Numbered from the stretch's first letter, positions 1 through 7,757 are shown. The stretch is 64,000 bases of DNA from DASSUW01 sp963849695 (GCA_963849695.1 CAWKIT010000019.1:1-64000), one strand, 5' to 3'. The notes: generated from the sequence alone by a model not told the origin. Program-made: numbers and translations.

Positions 1-246
1 GCGCCTACCAGGGCGAAACACCGGCGCGACCGCCGGACGGTGTGGGACTGTTGGACTGGCTTCATTCTCTCCGTGGAGCTCCTCGACGGCCGCACGCTGA
101 ACCACGTCGGCTCGCACAGTTTCGGCATCGACCGCGGGTCACCCACCTCGATCGACCGCCACGACGCGTACTGGTGGGCAGCCTTCGCGAACTACGACCC
201 GGTCTTCGACGGCGAGGTCTACGGGGAGCCGGAGGACCTCGGGTGA
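1..246 (+). CDS. hypothetical protein, 3' part only
   Basis: The frame is open from base 1 to the TGA at 244-246, so the 5' end may lie outside the window; an internal GTG at 40 is an alternative start. The C-terminal part (GSHSFGIDRGSP, then DAYWWAAFANYDPVF) is less Arg/Ala-rich than noise frames in this DNA, which is the only support. No family was recognised. The last 40 codons lie antisense to an alcohol-dehydrogenase-like start (139-276), so one of the two readings may be fortuitous. Confidence 0.3.
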   Translation, partial: APTRAKHRRDRRTVWDCWTGFILSVELLDGRTLNHVGSHSFGIDRGSPTSIDRHDAYWWAAFANYDPVFDGEVYGEPEDLG

Positions 247-276
247 GCCGTACCTGTCCTGGACGAGCGCCTTCAT
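139..276 (-). pseudogene. N-terminal scrap of a zinc-type alcohol dehydrogenase/quinone reductase
   Basis: The frame opens with MKALVQDRYGSPEVLRL, which matches the usual start of MDR-family NAD(P)-dependent dehydrogenases. The similarity stops after about 25 residues and no cofactor-binding domain follows. It is probably the remnant of a deleted gene. It overlaps the plus-strand frame ending at 246, so the assignment is tentative. Confidence 0.35.
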
Positions 277-784
277 CGGTCGCGCGCGAGGCGCTCGTGC
301 ACCGTACGCAACACGCCGGCGTTCGTCCGTCACAGGGCGTGGGCGTTCAGGAGGAGGCCGGATCGCGGATCCACGTTGCGTCCTGGTCCACCAGCACGTG
401 ATCCGGCGGCTGCCGCAGCAGCGCGCGGTAGCCGGCGAGGCCGAGCACCCCCGAAGCCGCCCGCGTTGCTTGGCGAGGGGGGTGGCCCGCAAAACTGTCC
501 TCCTGGGAAAGGAATGCGTGCCACCCCCCGGATTCGCCGCGCGGACGGGTCCCTCGCTTCCTCACCCAAGCTGCTTCGTGATCGGCGACGCGGACGGTAC
601 GCCCATGGTTGTTGCGGGTCGCTCTCGGCTCCTCAGCTCTCGGCGGGGTCCGGCCGGTCGATGAAGTGCGGTGATGGCGAACCCGATCAGAGAGGATCCA
701 ACCCGCAATCGCCGCGCTGCTCTGTGGGTCACCGGGTACGACTCGTCCTGAGCACGCGGCAGGACGGGGTTCGCGTGTGCCGGA
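277..784. other. no supported gene
   Basis: Several frames are open, but all have the Arg/Pro/Ala-rich composition of non-coding frames in high-GC DNA and none has a ribosome binding site. One minus-strand frame ending at 347 has a slightly protein-like tail (LRQPPDHVLVDQDATWIRDP). It could be decayed coding sequence, but no family was recognised. Confidence 0.4.
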
Positions 785-1084
785 TCAGCTCGACCGGCGC
801 TTCTGCCCGACGGCCCGGATCAGCTGCGCCTTGCCCATCTTCGAGCGGCCCTCGATGTCCAGACGTGCGGCCTCCCGGCGGAGCTCGGTCACCGTCATCG
901 CGCTGGCGCCCGTGCCCGTTCCCTTCGACGCGCCGCGCTTACGCGCCGCCGCCTTCGCGCCCTCGCGGCCGAGCGCCGAGCGCGTGTCGCTGGAGAGGTT
1001 GGTGATGGTGCGCTTCTGGCGCGCGCCGGCCTGAGCCTTCTTGACGTTCTTGCGCGCGGTCTCGCGCTGCTTCTGCGTCGCCAC
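785..1084 (-). CDS. small basic protein with a Rho-N/SAP-like C-terminal motif
   Basis: A 99-residue, strongly basic soluble protein. The N-terminal half (MATQKQRETARKNVKKAQ, then ALGREGAKAAARKRG) is rich in Lys and Arg. The C-terminal 35 residues (TVTELRREAARLDIEGRSKMGKAQLIRAVG) match the helix-turn-helix-like pattern of Rho termination factor N-terminal domains, which bind nucleic acid. Such short proteins are common in actinobacteria. A nucleic-acid-binding role is an inference. It lies downstream of the peptide exporter gene but is 395 bp away, so it is probably not part of that operon. Confidence 0.65.
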   Translation of the reverse strand: MATQKQRETARKNVKKAQAGARQKRTITNLSSDTRSALGREGAKAAARKRGASKGTGTGASAMTVTELRREAARLDIEGRSKMGKAQLIRAVGQKRRSS

Positions 1085-1479
1085 GATCGGCCTCGCTTTC
1101 CTTCGCCTTCGTGTGCGTCCTACCCAGGATCAGGCTCGGCCAAGGCCGGTCCTGGATCGACGGGTCGTTGATCGTGTCGACGCGGACGCCGTGCGCTGCC
1201 AGGCGACTGCCTTCATGACGTCCTAGCGGAGCGCGGCTCGTCGGCTCCGACCCCCGTGAACGCGCCACCCGCGCCACGGCCTGCGATCAGCGCGGCGGCG
1301 GCGAGGGGCGACCGAGCTCCTACACGCGGCCCCAGGACCGGTCGGGACGTCGGCGCTCGCCAGATCGGCGCAGATCGGCTCGACCGCGCCGCCGAGCGGC
1401 TCGAGCTCGCGGACGGGGCCTCGGCCTGGAGTCATGTTCCTGAGGTTGGTGTCGGTCCGGATCGGGAGAAGCTGCGGGA
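1085..1479. other. intergenic, nothing recognised
   Basis: Between the small basic protein and the 3' end of the C39 exporter gene. No frame here has credible composition and no clear terminator was seen. It should contain the 3' end of the peptide operon transcript and the promoter of the 785-1084 gene. Confidence 0.5.
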
Positions 1480-3660
1480 TCAGGTGGCGACCATGTCCTG
1501 ACTGGCGACCATCGCCGCGTAGCGTCCGCCCACGTCCACGAGCTCGGCGTGGGTCCCGGACTCGACGACGCGCCCGTCCTCGAGGACGAGAATCAGGTCC
1601 GCGTCGTGAACGGTCGAAAGGCGATGCGCGACCACGATCCGAGTGATGCTCAGTCCCTGGAGGTTGCGTTCGATTTGAGCCTCGGTCGCCGAATCGAGGT
1701 GCGACGTCGCCTCGTCGAGGAGGAGCACGCTGGGCCGGTCGAGCAGCGATCGGGCGAGTGCGATCCGCTGACACTGCCCACCGGAGAGCTCGGCGCCTCC
1801 GTTCGCCAGCGTCGTGGCGTATCCGAGCGGCAGGCCGGCGATGTCGTCGTGCACGGCGGCCAGCTCGGCGGCCGCGATCACGTCGGCGAGGGGAGCATCC
1901 GGACGGCGGAGGGCGATGTTCTCGGCCACCGTCCCGGCGAGCAGGAACGGGTCCTGGAGCACGACGCCGAGCCGCCGGCGCAGCGACGCGAGGTCGAGCG
2001 ACCGCAGGTCCCGTCCGTCGAAAGACACCGTTCCCTCCGCCGCCGGATAGAGGCCGGCGAGCAGCTTGACCAGCGTGCTCTTCCCCGAGCCGGAGGAGCC
2101 GACCACGGCGAGCTTGCCGCCGGCCGGGATCTGCATGTCGACGTCGCGAACGACCCAAGCGCCGCCGCGGGTGTGCCGGAACCCGAGCTTCTCGGTCGCC
2201 AGCTCTCCACGCAGCGGCGGCGCCGGTGGGCGCGGCGCGGGCTGCTCGGCAGGGGCGGTCGCAAGGTCGCCGAGGTGCTCGACCACGGAGCCGATCTCGT
2301 GGAATGACCGGAGATGGCCGGCCAGCGCCCCCATCGGCATCAGCGCCGCCGCGGCAAGCGCCGCCAGACCGACGACCCGCCCCACGCCGTCGCATGACGC
2401 GGCGCCGCCGCCTGCGAGCGCGGCGGCGGCCAGCAGGAGGACGAGCGGTGCCCCCAGCCGGACCGCTCCGGCCACCGCATCGGCGATCGCCCCGGTGCGG
2501 GCGGTGCGCAGGAGCGCCGCGAGACGCTGCTCGTGAAGGCGTCGCCACCGCTCTTGCACGACGTCTTCGGCCCCGGCCGCCTTCACCCACGCCAGGCCTG
2601 TCACGACGCCGTAGAGCCAGCCCTGTGACCGGATCTGCGCCAGCAGCTCCTCGCGCCGCTGGCGTCGTCCCCGCAGGGCCAGCGCCCCGAGGACGGCGAG
2701 CTCGACGGCCCCGAGGGCGAGCGTGACCGCGCCGAGGGCGGGGCTCGCGACGAGCAGGATGATCAGGTAGCTGAGCGCCACGACGGTGTCGAGCACGGCG
2801 CCGACGAGCTGCGTCGCGAGCGCGTCGCGGACGATGTCGGTGGCGCTCAGCCGTGCGGTGACCTCCCCGGCCCCGCGCTGCTCGACGAAGGTCAGCGGCG
2901 CGTCCAGCAGCCGGTCGACCAGCCCCCCGGTCAGCTTGCGCCCGACGTGCTGCTGCAGCGCGGCGGCGGCGATGCCACGCACGAGGGTCAGCGCGCCGAC
3001 GGCCAGCGCGAACACCGCGACGGCCGCGAACGGCGCCGACCCTCCGGCGACGCTCGGCGAGCCCGTGACCAGGCGGTCCACGACCCATGCCGTGGCCAGC
3101 GGCACGGCGAGGCCCGCCAGCAACAGGAGCCCCGACGTGGCGGCAAGGGTGGCGACAACGGCTCGGCGTATGCGCATGGCCGGCAGCAGCACGGTGCGCC
3201 ACGGCCGCGGCGCGGCGGCGGAGGGCGCCGCCCGACGTCCCCGCTCGTCCACCGAGAACGTGAGCGCGACCCCGGCGAACGCCGCGGTGAACACCGCAAA
3301 CGAGAGCCGCCGCCGCCCCAGCATCGGATCGACGAGGTCGACGCTGTCGCGGCGCACTCGCTCGACGACGACGAAGTGGGTTCCCTCCCAGTGGACGACG
3401 AACGGCGTAGGGAGCTCCCGCACGGTCTCCGGAGTGGCGCGCAACCCGCGGCAGGTCAGCCCGTACCGCTTGGCGGCGTCGCGCAGGTCGAGCGCGCTGA
3501 CGCCGTCGCGGCCGGCGCCGAGCTCGTCTCGGAGGACCTCGAGCGGCGCCGCGCGTTCGTGATGGGAGAGCACCATCGCGAGGCACGCCGGTCCGCAGTC
3601 GGTTGCCGTGGCCTGGAGGACAACCGGCACGCGCCGGCGCCGTCGGGTCGAGAGTGGCAC
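1480..3660 (-). CDS. peptidase-containing ABC exporter (C39 type) for the modified peptide
   Basis: A 726-residue single-chain exporter with three parts. Residues 1 to about 130 are a C39 peptidase domain with Gln16, Cys22 (in TDCGPACL), His95 (in EGTHFVV) and Asp111 (in LVDPM), so the catalytic set is complete. Residues about 150 to 430 form the six-helix membrane domain. The C-terminal ATPase has Walker A (GSSGSGKST), signature LSGGQ and Walker B (LLLDEAT). Such proteins cut leaders after GG/GA and export the core. The precursor at 5730-5879 has a matching GA site. The gene starts 6 bp after the PpiC-like gene and is last in the operon. Confidence 0.93.
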   Translation of the reverse strand: MPLSTRRRRRVPVVLQATATDCGPACLAMVLSHHERAAPLEVLRDELGAGRDGVSALDLRDAAKRYGLTCRGLRATPETVRELPTPFVVHWEGTHFVVVERVRRDSVDLVDPMLGRRRLSFAVFTAAFAGVALTFSVDERGRRAAPSAAAPRPWRTVLLPAMRIRRAVVATLAATSGLLLLAGLAVPLATAWVVDRLVTGSPSVAGGSAPFAAVAVFALAVGALTLVRGIAAAALQQHVGRKLTGGLVDRLLDAPLTFVEQRGAGEVTARLSATDIVRDALATQLVGAVLDTVVALSYLIILLVASPALGAVTLALGAVELAVLGALALRGRRQRREELLAQIRSQGWLYGVVTGLAWVKAAGAEDVVQERWRRLHEQRLAALLRTARTGAIADAVAGAVRLGAPLVLLLAAAALAGGGAASCDGVGRVVGLAALAAAALMPMGALAGHLRSFHEIGSVVEHLGDLATAPAEQPAPRPPAPPLRGELATEKLGFRHTRGGAWVVRDVDMQIPAGGKLAVVGSSGSGKSTLVKLLAGLYPAAEGTVSFDGRDLRSLDLASLRRRLGVVLQDPFLLAGTVAENIALRRPDAPLADVIAAAELAAVHDDIAGLPLGYATTLANGGAELSGGQCQRIALARSLLDRPSVLLLDEATSHLDSATEAQIERNLQGLSITRIVVAHRLSTVHDADLILVLEDGRVVESGTHAELVDVGGRYAAMVASQDMVAT

Positions 3661-3666
3661 GGTCGG

Positions 3667-4695
3667 CTAGCCCTCGGTTGCCCGGTCGGTGCGGGCCTCG
3701 TTGCCCCAGAACCACTGGACATGTGCGGTGCGCCGGCGCTCCGCGAGCCAGCGGTCGAACAGCCGCCGCTCTATGGCGTCGCGGGTCGCTTCGTCGAGCA
3801 CCGGCTCTCTGCGGTCGAGCACGACGGCGAGCGCCGGGCTGTCGAGGTCGATCCGCGTCGCAGCGCCGGGCACGGCCGTAGCGAGCGCGCGAAGGCCGTC
3901 GGACAGTTCGCCGACACGCCACTCGGAGACGCCGCCGTCGCGACCGTCCCGGCGCGCCTGCACGAGCGCGCCCAGAGGATCGGCCTCGAGTTGCTCCGCG
4001 ATCGCCTGGTCTGCGCCGGCAACCCATGCCGCCGTTATGACGGCCAGCTCCTGCCGGTTGGAGACGAACCAGTCGTCCACCTCGCCGCCTACGACGCGCC
4101 GGCGGAGGGCGCGCGTCCGTGCCAGGTCTGCGATCAGCTCGGCGAACCGCTCCTGGGAGAGGCTGCGATCGGCCAGCCACGCACGCGTCGCCTCGGCGGA
4201 ATTCAGGTTCTTGCCCCTGCGGAAGGCGTCCGCCGTCTGTTGGAGGAGCGCCGGCGAGACGTCGACCGGCTGCTCCTCGAGGGCCTGGCGGATCAGGCAC
4301 GAGTCCACGAGCGTGCGCATCAGCTTGCGGTCGTCGAACATCCCGTCGATGCAGGCGAGCGCCTCGGCGACGGGAACCCGCATCCCGTTCACCGCCAACA
4401 AGTCGAACTCGCGCGCCCTGACCACGCCGCGCAGGGGCCACGGCAGTCCGGGTTCGGTCGCGGCGGAGAGCGAGAGCGTCAGGCCGTCGGCCTGACGGAC
4501 GATCAGGGCGCGGTGGACCGAGCCGTCGTACGCCTCCTCGTCGACGATCAGGTGCAGCCGGTGCTCGGCGTGGCGGCCCTGGAGCTCCGAGACGGCGCTT
4601 CGCCCGTCCTGCGGATCGTGAGCGAGCTCGGACAGCAGCCCGGCAGCGTCGAGGAGGAGATCCGCGTCAACCGCGGGCTTGGTCTCGGTGGTCAT
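3667..4695 (-). CDS. PpiC/SurA-like peptide maturation protein
   Basis: A 342-residue protein without an evident signal peptide or membrane segment. The middle (LVDSCLIRQALEEQPVDVSPALLQQ, then WLADRSLSQERFAELI) has the helical pattern of the SurA/PpiC foldase N-domain. The C-terminal third, ending near EARTDRATEG, resembles a divergent parvulin-type region. Relatives of PpiC are known in peptide-maturation clusters, where they probably hold the precursor or assist modification rather than fold secreted proteins. The ATG shares one base with the ligase stop (TGATG), so translation is coupled. Enzymatic activity cannot be judged from the sequence. Confidence 0.7.
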   Translation of the reverse strand: MTTETKPAVDADLLLDAAGLLSELAHDPQDGRSAVSELQGRHAEHRLHLIVDEEAYDGSVHRALIVRQADGLTLSLSAATEPGLPWPLRGVVRAREFDLLAVNGMRVPVAEALACIDGMFDDRKLMRTLVDSCLIRQALEEQPVDVSPALLQQTADAFRRGKNLNSAEATRAWLADRSLSQERFAELIADLARTRALRRRVVGGEVDDWFVSNRQELAVITAAWVAGADQAIAEQLEADPLGALVQARRDGRDGGVSEWRVGELSDGLRALATAVPGAATRIDLDSPALAVVLDRREPVLDEATRDAIERRLFDRWLAERRRTAHVQWFWGNEARTDRATEG

Positions 4696-5663
4696 CAGCC
4701 CTCCAGCAAGTGGTCGGCGATCGCGTCGCTGATCGGAAGGTCGGTGGCGAGTTCGATCCACAGGTACTGGCCGTTGGGATTGATCTCGAGGAAGACGAAG
4801 CGGTCGTCCGGGGTCAGGACGAGGTCGATGGCGCCGTAGCGCAGGCCGAGCTCGTGCACGAGGGCGCGGCAGCGGTTCGCGACCTCGCCGGGCAGCGCGA
4901 ACGGCGCTATCGGCGTGCCGGCGTCGTCGTAGCGGCGCCAGTCGAGGCGCGTGTGGTTGGTGGCCTGCGAGTCGATCGCGGCGGCGAACACCTGGTGGCC
5001 GACCACGGTCACCCGCAGCTCGAGACGCTTGGGGACGTACGGCTGGACCAGCAGGGGGCAGAGGCGGAGATCCTCGACGTGCAGCAGGTCGCGCGGCCGG
5101 ACCGGCTCGGTGTAGCGCACCAGCTTCTCCCCGTCGGCGGCGGTCAGGCGCTGGCTCGGGGCGGCGCGCTTGGTGATCGTGGCGCCGCGGCGCGCCTCGT
5201 GGAACGCCAGGAACGCGTCCGGCTCGTTGGTGACCAGCGTCGGCGGAAGCTCGAACCCGAGCCGCCCCGCCAGCAGCAGCTGTCGGGCCTTGTGGCCCGC
5301 GTGCGCGATCGCGTCCGGCGTGCCCGGGACGTGGCGCGCAGGCAGCAGTTCCCAGAGGTCGGCGAGCACGGCCGCCGAGTCGTGCTCGACCAGCTCCGCC
5401 GCCGCCGATCCCGTCAGAGCGCGCGCCGCGACCGGGTCCCCCGGACGCCGCCGCCACAGCACGCGGATGCGCTCGAGCTCGATCTCGTGGTTACGGAACG
5501 CGAGGGTCCCGGTGGGCGCGCCGCCGCCCACGTGCAGGGACAGCCCCGCCTCGGCCGGGAACCACGCCGGGTCGAAGCGCGCCACCTCGGCGCCCCGGCG
5601 CTCCAGCTCGGCCTCCACGCGATCGGCGTGCTCGTCGCCGTCTTCGCTCAGGATCAGGATCAT
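4695..5663 (-). CDS. ATP-grasp peptide ligase, MvdC/MvdD (graspetide synthetase) type
   Basis: A 322-residue ATP-grasp protein. The N-terminal domain begins MILILSEDGDEHADRVEAEL. ATP-binding segments include TITKRAAPS and LLVQPYVPKRLELRVTVVG. Residues 291-304 read FLEINPNGQYLWIE, a hallmark of graspetide ligases in which Glu and Asn bind the Mg-ATP. These enzymes phosphorylate Asp/Glu side chains of a precursor and close ester or amide links to Ser/Thr/Lys. The start has a GAGG box 5 nt upstream. The substrate is presumably the peptide encoded just upstream, from which it is separated by a 14-bp hairpin. The ester/amide chemistry is inferred from the family. Confidence 0.88.
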   Translation of the reverse strand: MILILSEDGDEHADRVEAELERRGAEVARFDPAWFPAEAGLSLHVGGGAPTGTLAFRNHEIELERIRVLWRRRPGDPVAARALTGSAAAELVEHDSAAVLADLWELLPARHVPGTPDAIAHAGHKARQLLLAGRLGFELPPTLVTNEPDAFLAFHEARRGATITKRAAPSQRLTAADGEKLVRYTEPVRPRDLLHVEDLRLCPLLVQPYVPKRLELRVTVVGHQVFAAAIDSQATNHTRLDWRRYDDAGTPIAPFALPGEVANRCRALVHELGLRYGAIDLVLTPDDRFVFLEINPNGQYLWIELATDLPISDAIADHLLEG

Positions 5664-5681
5664 CGGTGCCTCGCGCGTGCC

Positions 5682-5712
5682 GGGGTCCGGACGGCGTGGC
5701 CGTCCGGACCCC
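5682..5712 (-). terminator. hairpin between precursor and ligase genes, likely attenuator
   Basis: A perfect 14-bp inverted repeat, GGGGTCCGGACGGC (5682-5695) and GCCGTCCGGACCCC (5699-5712), with a 3-nt loop. It lies 17 bp after the precursor stop and 18 bp before the ligase ATG. There is no T-run, so partial termination or 3'-end stabilisation of a precursor-only transcript is more likely than a full stop. RiPP operons often use this layout to make more precursor than enzyme. Confidence 0.75.
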
Positions 5713-5729
5713 AGGTCGACGCTGCGTGC

Positions 5730-5879
5730 TCAGTCGCAGTCGGTCCCGCCGCAGACGCAACACGTGCTCGCGCGCTGGCGGAGCGATGCCTGCGCACCGA
5801 CGACGGCGCGCAGCTGCTCCTGGTCGAGCTCGGCGCCGGGAGCGAGGTCCTTGACCTCGACGCTCTGACGCTTGTCCAT
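5730..5879 (-). CDS. RiPP precursor peptide, GA-type leader and Cys-rich core
   Basis: A 49-residue peptide. Residues 1-29 form a leader ending LDQEQLRAVVGA, which fits the C39-cleaved consensus: Leu at -12, Leu at -7, Val at -4, Gly at -2, Ala at -1. Cutting after Ala29 gives the core QASLRQRASTCCVCGGTDCD with four Cys, two Ser, two Thr and two Asp. The ATG at 5879 is chosen because AAGGAG lies 6 nt upstream; a longer frame from 5972 lacks such support. The gene heads the operon with ligase, PpiC-like protein and C39 exporter. Ester/amide rings, disulfides, thioethers or metal binding are all possible for the mature product; the sequence does not decide. Confidence 0.87.
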   Translation of the reverse strand: MDKRQSVEVKDLAPGAELDQEQLRAVVGAQASLRQRASTCCVCGGTDCD

Positions 5880-5885
5880 GCTGTG

Positions 5886-5891
5886 CTCCTT
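5886..5891 (-). promoter_or_regulatory. ribosome binding site of the precursor gene
   Basis: AAGGAG on the minus strand, 6 nt before the ATG at 5879. It is a near-ideal Shine-Dalgarno box and fixes the precursor start against the upstream in-frame ATG. Confidence 0.8.
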
Positions 5892-6024
5892 CGGTTGGGC
5901 GTCCTGCCCACCAGGACGCTTCGCACAGAAGAGGCCGCCAGGCGACGCCTGATACATCGGACCGGATGGCACACAGCATCGGCGGCTCGCCGCCGATCTA
6001 GCGGGCTCTGCGCGCGCTGTCGCT

Positions 6025-6095
6025 ATTGCCTCGAAGGAGCAGCGCAGCGAGCGGCAACAGAACTACTCAGCGCGCTGCGCCGTGTCGTCCCAAGC
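6025..6095 (+). repeat. repeat copy A (3' half), downstream of sigma module 1
   Basis: 71 bp that match 14851-14921 with about six mismatches. It begins with ATTGCCTCGAAGGAGCAGC and ends near GTCGTCCCAAGC. It lies 6 bp beyond the ancestral stop (6101-6103) of the membrane-protein gene. Only the second half of the full repeat (copy C) is present here; the first half occurs as copy B on the other side of the module. Confidence 0.85.
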
Positions 6096-6213
6096 GCTCG
6101 TTAAGGACCCTCATGCAATCGACGCTCAGCAGCGGCATCAGGACCCACGGCCCCGAACGGGCCGATCCCGTCGATCTGCCACTCGCCCGTCGCGCTACGT
6201 CGCAGCTCGACGA

Positions 6214-7008
6214 TTATGTCGTTGGAGAGCGTGCGGCCGCTCGGTCGCCCCTAATGGCGATTCTCTGGGCCGTGGCGCCGAGGAACTCCGCTCCCCACCG
6301 TCGCGCCTTCGCCCTGCAGGCCGGAATCGGCATCCCCGGTTCGCACCCCTTCGTCCCCTCGCAGAAGGTTCGGCTCATGTAGTCGGTGCAGGTCTGAGGG
6401 CTTGCGGCGAAGTGCCGCGCCCACTTGTCGGCGGTCTCGGCGATCGGCCCCCTCGCCCCCGAGAACGCGACGGGGAAGCTCACGGACGCGACGATGCCGA
6501 CGGACGAGCGGTCGAGCCGGCACCAGCTCGAGACGTCGCGCGGGAAGCGGTAACTCAGGCTCGTCTCGCCTGCCGGCCAGATCCGGAAGACCGTGGACTG
6601 GCTCCGCGGATCACCCGGCGGCGCGGCGACGGTGGTGCGGCAGGTCGCGCTGATCTCCGCGCCGCTGACCGCTTCGAAGGTCGCGTTGGGCCTATTTGGA
6701 AGCAGTTGCACCGTCAGTACCCGTCCGTCGAGGCTGAAGCGCACGCCGTTCTCGACGTCGGTCGCGGCGAGCTTCTTGCCCGGCGGCTCCGCCGGCCGTT
6801 CGACGTCGGACTCGCGCGCGACGGTCACCACGACCGCGACGAGCGCGACGATGAGGGCGGCGCCCGCCGCGACCCGCGCCAGGGTGGCGCGCCTCAGCAG
6901 GTGCGGGGAGCGCCCGGCCGCGAGACGTCCGCCCGGACTGCGCCGCTCGTAGCGGTCCATCGCCTCGACGAGGTCGGCGTGCAGGCCGCTGATGAAGTCC
7001 TCGCTCAT
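6214..7008 (-). CDS. membrane-anchored sigma-factor partner, C-terminus frameshifted
   Basis: A 264-residue protein: cytoplasmic N-terminus (about 45 residues), one membrane helix (VAAGAALIVALVAVVVTVA) and an extracytoplasmic domain with six Cys, including ISATCRTT, SSWCRLD, QTCTDYM and FCEGTKGC. It is a clear paralogue of 14950-15897. Near 6230 one base is missing relative to that copy; in the shifted frame the homologous tail (LSNDIIVELRRSATGEW) continues to a TAA at 6101-6103. Its ATG overlaps the sigma stop by ATGA, so it is probably the cognate regulator (anti-sigma-like), although no zinc-finger anti-sigma motif is visible. Confidence 0.7.
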   Translation of the reverse strand: MSEDFISGLHADLVEAMDRYERRSPGGRLAAGRSPHLLRRATLARVAAGAALIVALVAVVVTVARESDVERPAEPPGKKLAATDVENGVRFSLDGRVLTVQLLPNRPNATFEAVSGAEISATCRTTVAAPPGDPRSQSTVFRIWPAGETSLSYRFPRDVSSWCRLDRSSVGIVASVSFPVAFSGARGPIAETADKWARHFAASPQTCTDYMSRTFCEGTKGCEPGMPIPACRAKARRWGAEFLGATAQRIAIRGDRAAARSPTT

Positions 7009-7547
7009 CTCGCCTTCCCGAGTCGTCCTCGCAGCGACGCCAGGCCGCGGCTGACACGCATACGCACCGCGGTCTCCGAAGTACCCAGCTCGGACGCGAT
7101 CTCCGGGTACGGGCGCTCGTCGAGCACACGCGCCTGGATCGCAGTCCGTTGATCGGCGGGCAGCTGCTTCCAGCGGTCCAGCGTGACCTCCTCGCCGAGC
7201 GCGCGGATCAGCGCGCTGTCCTCCTCGCCCAGGGGACGGCGCTCCATCGCCAGCCGCCGCCGCGCCCGCTCCTCCGCGAACCCGCGGCGCTGGTAGTCGA
7301 CGAGCTTGCCGTGCGCGATCGTGAGCAACCACGCGCCGGCAGGCGCCACCCCCGGCCGGAACCGTCGCCGCGCGACGATCGCCGCCGCGAACGTCTCGGC
7401 CGTCAGATCGGCCGCCGCCTCCGCATCGCCGGTCCGCCGCATCATGTACCCCAGAACCTCCCGCACGTGTCGCTGGTAAAAGCACCCGAAGTGCTCCGGC
7501 TCACCGCTCGCCAGCAGATCCTCATCGGAGAGCTGATCGCCGATCAC
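7005..7547 (-). CDS. ECF-like sigma-70 family RNA polymerase sigma factor
   Basis: A 180-residue protein. Region 2 is at about residues 20-85 (FGCFYQRHVREVLGYMMRRT, then ETFAAAIVARRRF). Region 4 is at about 120-175 (LPADQRTAIQARVLDERPYP, then ETAVRMRVSRGLASLRGRLG), with the helix-turn-helix that reads the -35 element. There is no region 1 or 3. It is translationally coupled to the membrane protein downstream and is paralogous to 15894-16439. Control by that partner is inferred from the pairing. Confidence 0.85.
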   Translation of the reverse strand: MIGDQLSDEDLLASGEPEHFGCFYQRHVREVLGYMMRRTGDAEAAADLTAETFAAAIVARRRFRPGVAPAGAWLLTIAHGKLVDYQRRGFAEERARRRLAMERRPLGEEDSALIRALGEEVTLDRWKQLPADQRTAIQARVLDERPYPEIASELGTSETAVRMRVSRGLASLRGRLGKAR

Positions 7548-7655
7548 GTGATGCCGACCATCTCACGTCCGGAGCCGGAGCCGTCTCGTTCCATCACCCC
7601 TTAACTCGAAGCAGGGCGGCGATTTGTAACGACACGAAGACCGGCCGCTGCTGCG

Positions 7656-7717
7656 TTCGCCTGGAAGGGATAGCGGCGGCAGCGACACGGCACTGCTGCG
7701 ATTGCCTCAAAGCAGCA
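7656..7717 (+). repeat. repeat copy B (5' half), upstream of sigma module 1
   Basis: Matches 14806-14868 almost exactly (TTCGCCTGGAAGGGATAGCG onward), ending in ATTGCCTC and AGCAGC with a short gap. It shares the core ATTGCCTC-N-A...AGCAGC with copy A in the same orientation, so the two cores flank the sigma module as direct repeats about 1.68 kb apart. Confidence 0.85.
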
Positions 7718-7757
7718 GGCCGGGCTTGCGTTTGTGGACGGCGCGCGAGAGATCCCG

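Noticed and set aside
785..1084. Member of the peptide operon
   Set aside because: 395 bp separate it from the exporter gene and its Rho-N-like motif has no link to peptide maturation.
1223..4441. 1072-codon open frame on the minus strand
   Set aside because: Arg/Ala/Gly-rich shadow of the C39 exporter and PpiC-like genes in another frame; no domain motifs.
5730..5972. 80-residue version of the precursor peptide
   Set aside because: The extra 31 residues look like translated leader RNA, and AAGGAG sits 6 nt before the internal ATG at 5879.
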